Assembly (NCBI GenBank): GCA_034620365.1 | Contig: JAQGEQ010000192.1 | Span: forward strand, 4,397,001 to 4,461,000 | DNA from: Pegea sp. RAD2-039 | Lineage: Eukaryota > Chordata > Thaliacea > Salpida > Salpidae | DNA: 64,000 bases | Reading direction: 5' to 3' | Shown here: piece by piece, positions 63,452-64,000 of the stretch | How the letters are laid out: each line of letters opens with the position of its first letter | How positions within the stretch are numbered: position 1 is the stretch's first letter | Position numbers and translations under genes: made by a program | The notes under the pieces: generated by a model | The model's database searches: none | What the model saw: only the letters and a program-made list of their open reading frames with translations | Told to the model about the DNA's origin: nothing

Positions 63452-63568
63452 TTAGTAACCTTCAGCTTTTAAAGAAAACCCAATTGAACCAAATAAAAAT
63501 GTTATACAGTAAATCCACAAAAGAAATCGGTCTAAAATAAGAGCAACGTACGCCCAATCGTCTTGAGA
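63452..63568 (-). CDS. Second nicotinic receptor subunit, last exon only
   Basis: A 39-codon terminal exon on the minus strand after a TTTACAG acceptor. It encodes SQDDWAYVALILDRFLLWIY, then CITFLFGSIGFSLKAEGY and a stop. The DDWxYVAxILDRFLLWIY pattern is the pre-M4 and M4 signature of nicotinic receptor subunits. It aligns without gaps at the exon start with the final exon of the complete subunit at 49525-54140 (GKDEWGQIAEIIDRFFMWLY), with the same phase. The remaining exons should lie to the right of the window; I found none in 63569-64000. Confidence 0.82.
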   Translation of the reverse strand, partial: SQDDWAYVALILDRFLLWIYCITFLFGSIGFSLKAEGY

Positions 63569-64000
63569 CTGTAAACATATTTGTAAGTATTACAAAATAT
63601 TTTACAAGTTGTCTTAAGTATGCATATCTATAAATAATCTTTAGAAATTGTATAATATATGTTCTCTAAGTTAAACTTTTCACAGATAAATTTAATTTTT
63701 CAAGGATTTTTAAGATTAAAAAGGATTTTTTTTAAACAATTTTTATTATTTGAACAATTTTGTAGATTAATTTTTAGCTTTAATAATGATATTTTAGTTA
63801 TTCACAGCAGATAAGAAATAATGGTAAAAGATGTTTATAAATATTTAGAAAATGTCATTGAAAATAGTAAATTTAAATAAATATTCAAAGGATTAAAAAG
63901 TTTTTAATAAAGTACAAAAATCAGTCAACAATAAAACTAATTTAAGGCATACTAAAGAAATTTAAATCAATATTGAATACCGAAAACCTAGTTTAAAATG

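Overview
The window is nuclear DNA from an invertebrate animal with a very A+T-rich genome. It carries spliced metazoan genes with GT-AG introns, many only about 47-60 bases long, separated by long A+T-rich deserts and decayed LINE fragments. The gene set (TSC1, a bile-salt-activated-lipase-type carboxylesterase, nucleolin, UPF0728/C10orf53, GRP94, TBP-like factor TRF2/TBPL1, nicotinic receptor subunits) is bilaterian. The lipase and UPF0728 would suit a tunicate or other invertebrate deuterostome, but I cannot fix the clade.

Layout. 1-2191 (+): 3' half of TSC1/hamartin. 2932-5177 (+): CEL-like secreted lipase. 6222-6574 (+): doubtful two-exon small gene. 7704-10280 (+): nucleolin. 11.2-12.5 kb and 14.8-15.35 kb: LINE fragments, two of them an inverted pair around the one-exon UPF0728 gene (13470-13751, +). 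16527-21430 (+): GRP94/HSP90B1, with a perfect ER-stress element upstream. 21.4-30.8 kb: desert. 30818-38865 (+): an AT-hook, Gln/His-rich nuclear protein with long introns. 38.9-48.3 kb: desert, followed by a LINE fragment. 49525-54140 (-): complete non-alpha nicotinic receptor subunit. 55984-59320 (-): TBPL1/TRF2 with a long N-terminal extension. 60.1-61.2 kb: decayed LINE reverse transcriptase. 63452-63568 (-): last exon of a second nicotinic receptor subunit running off the window.

The most unusual feature is in the GRP94 gene. Three of its exons exist as tandem, frame-compatible but diverged copies: 9A/9B (138 bases each), 10A/10B (78 bases each) and 15A/15B (66 and 57 bases). One member of each pair is close to vertebrate GRP94 and the other is diverged. 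Exon 9 encodes the middle-domain src-loop region and exon 15 encodes the C-terminal segment reported as the client-binding site of gp96; copy 15B replaces both of its methionines. The introns between the 9 and 10 copies hold six TGCATG (RBFOX-type) motifs, all three diverged copies have AAG acceptors, and flanking introns are mostly longer than the constitutive ones in the same half of the gene. This looks like alternative (probably mutually exclusive) splicing that would let one gene make several ER HSP90 chaperones with different client surfaces. I know of no described equivalent. Transcript data are needed to prove the splicing.
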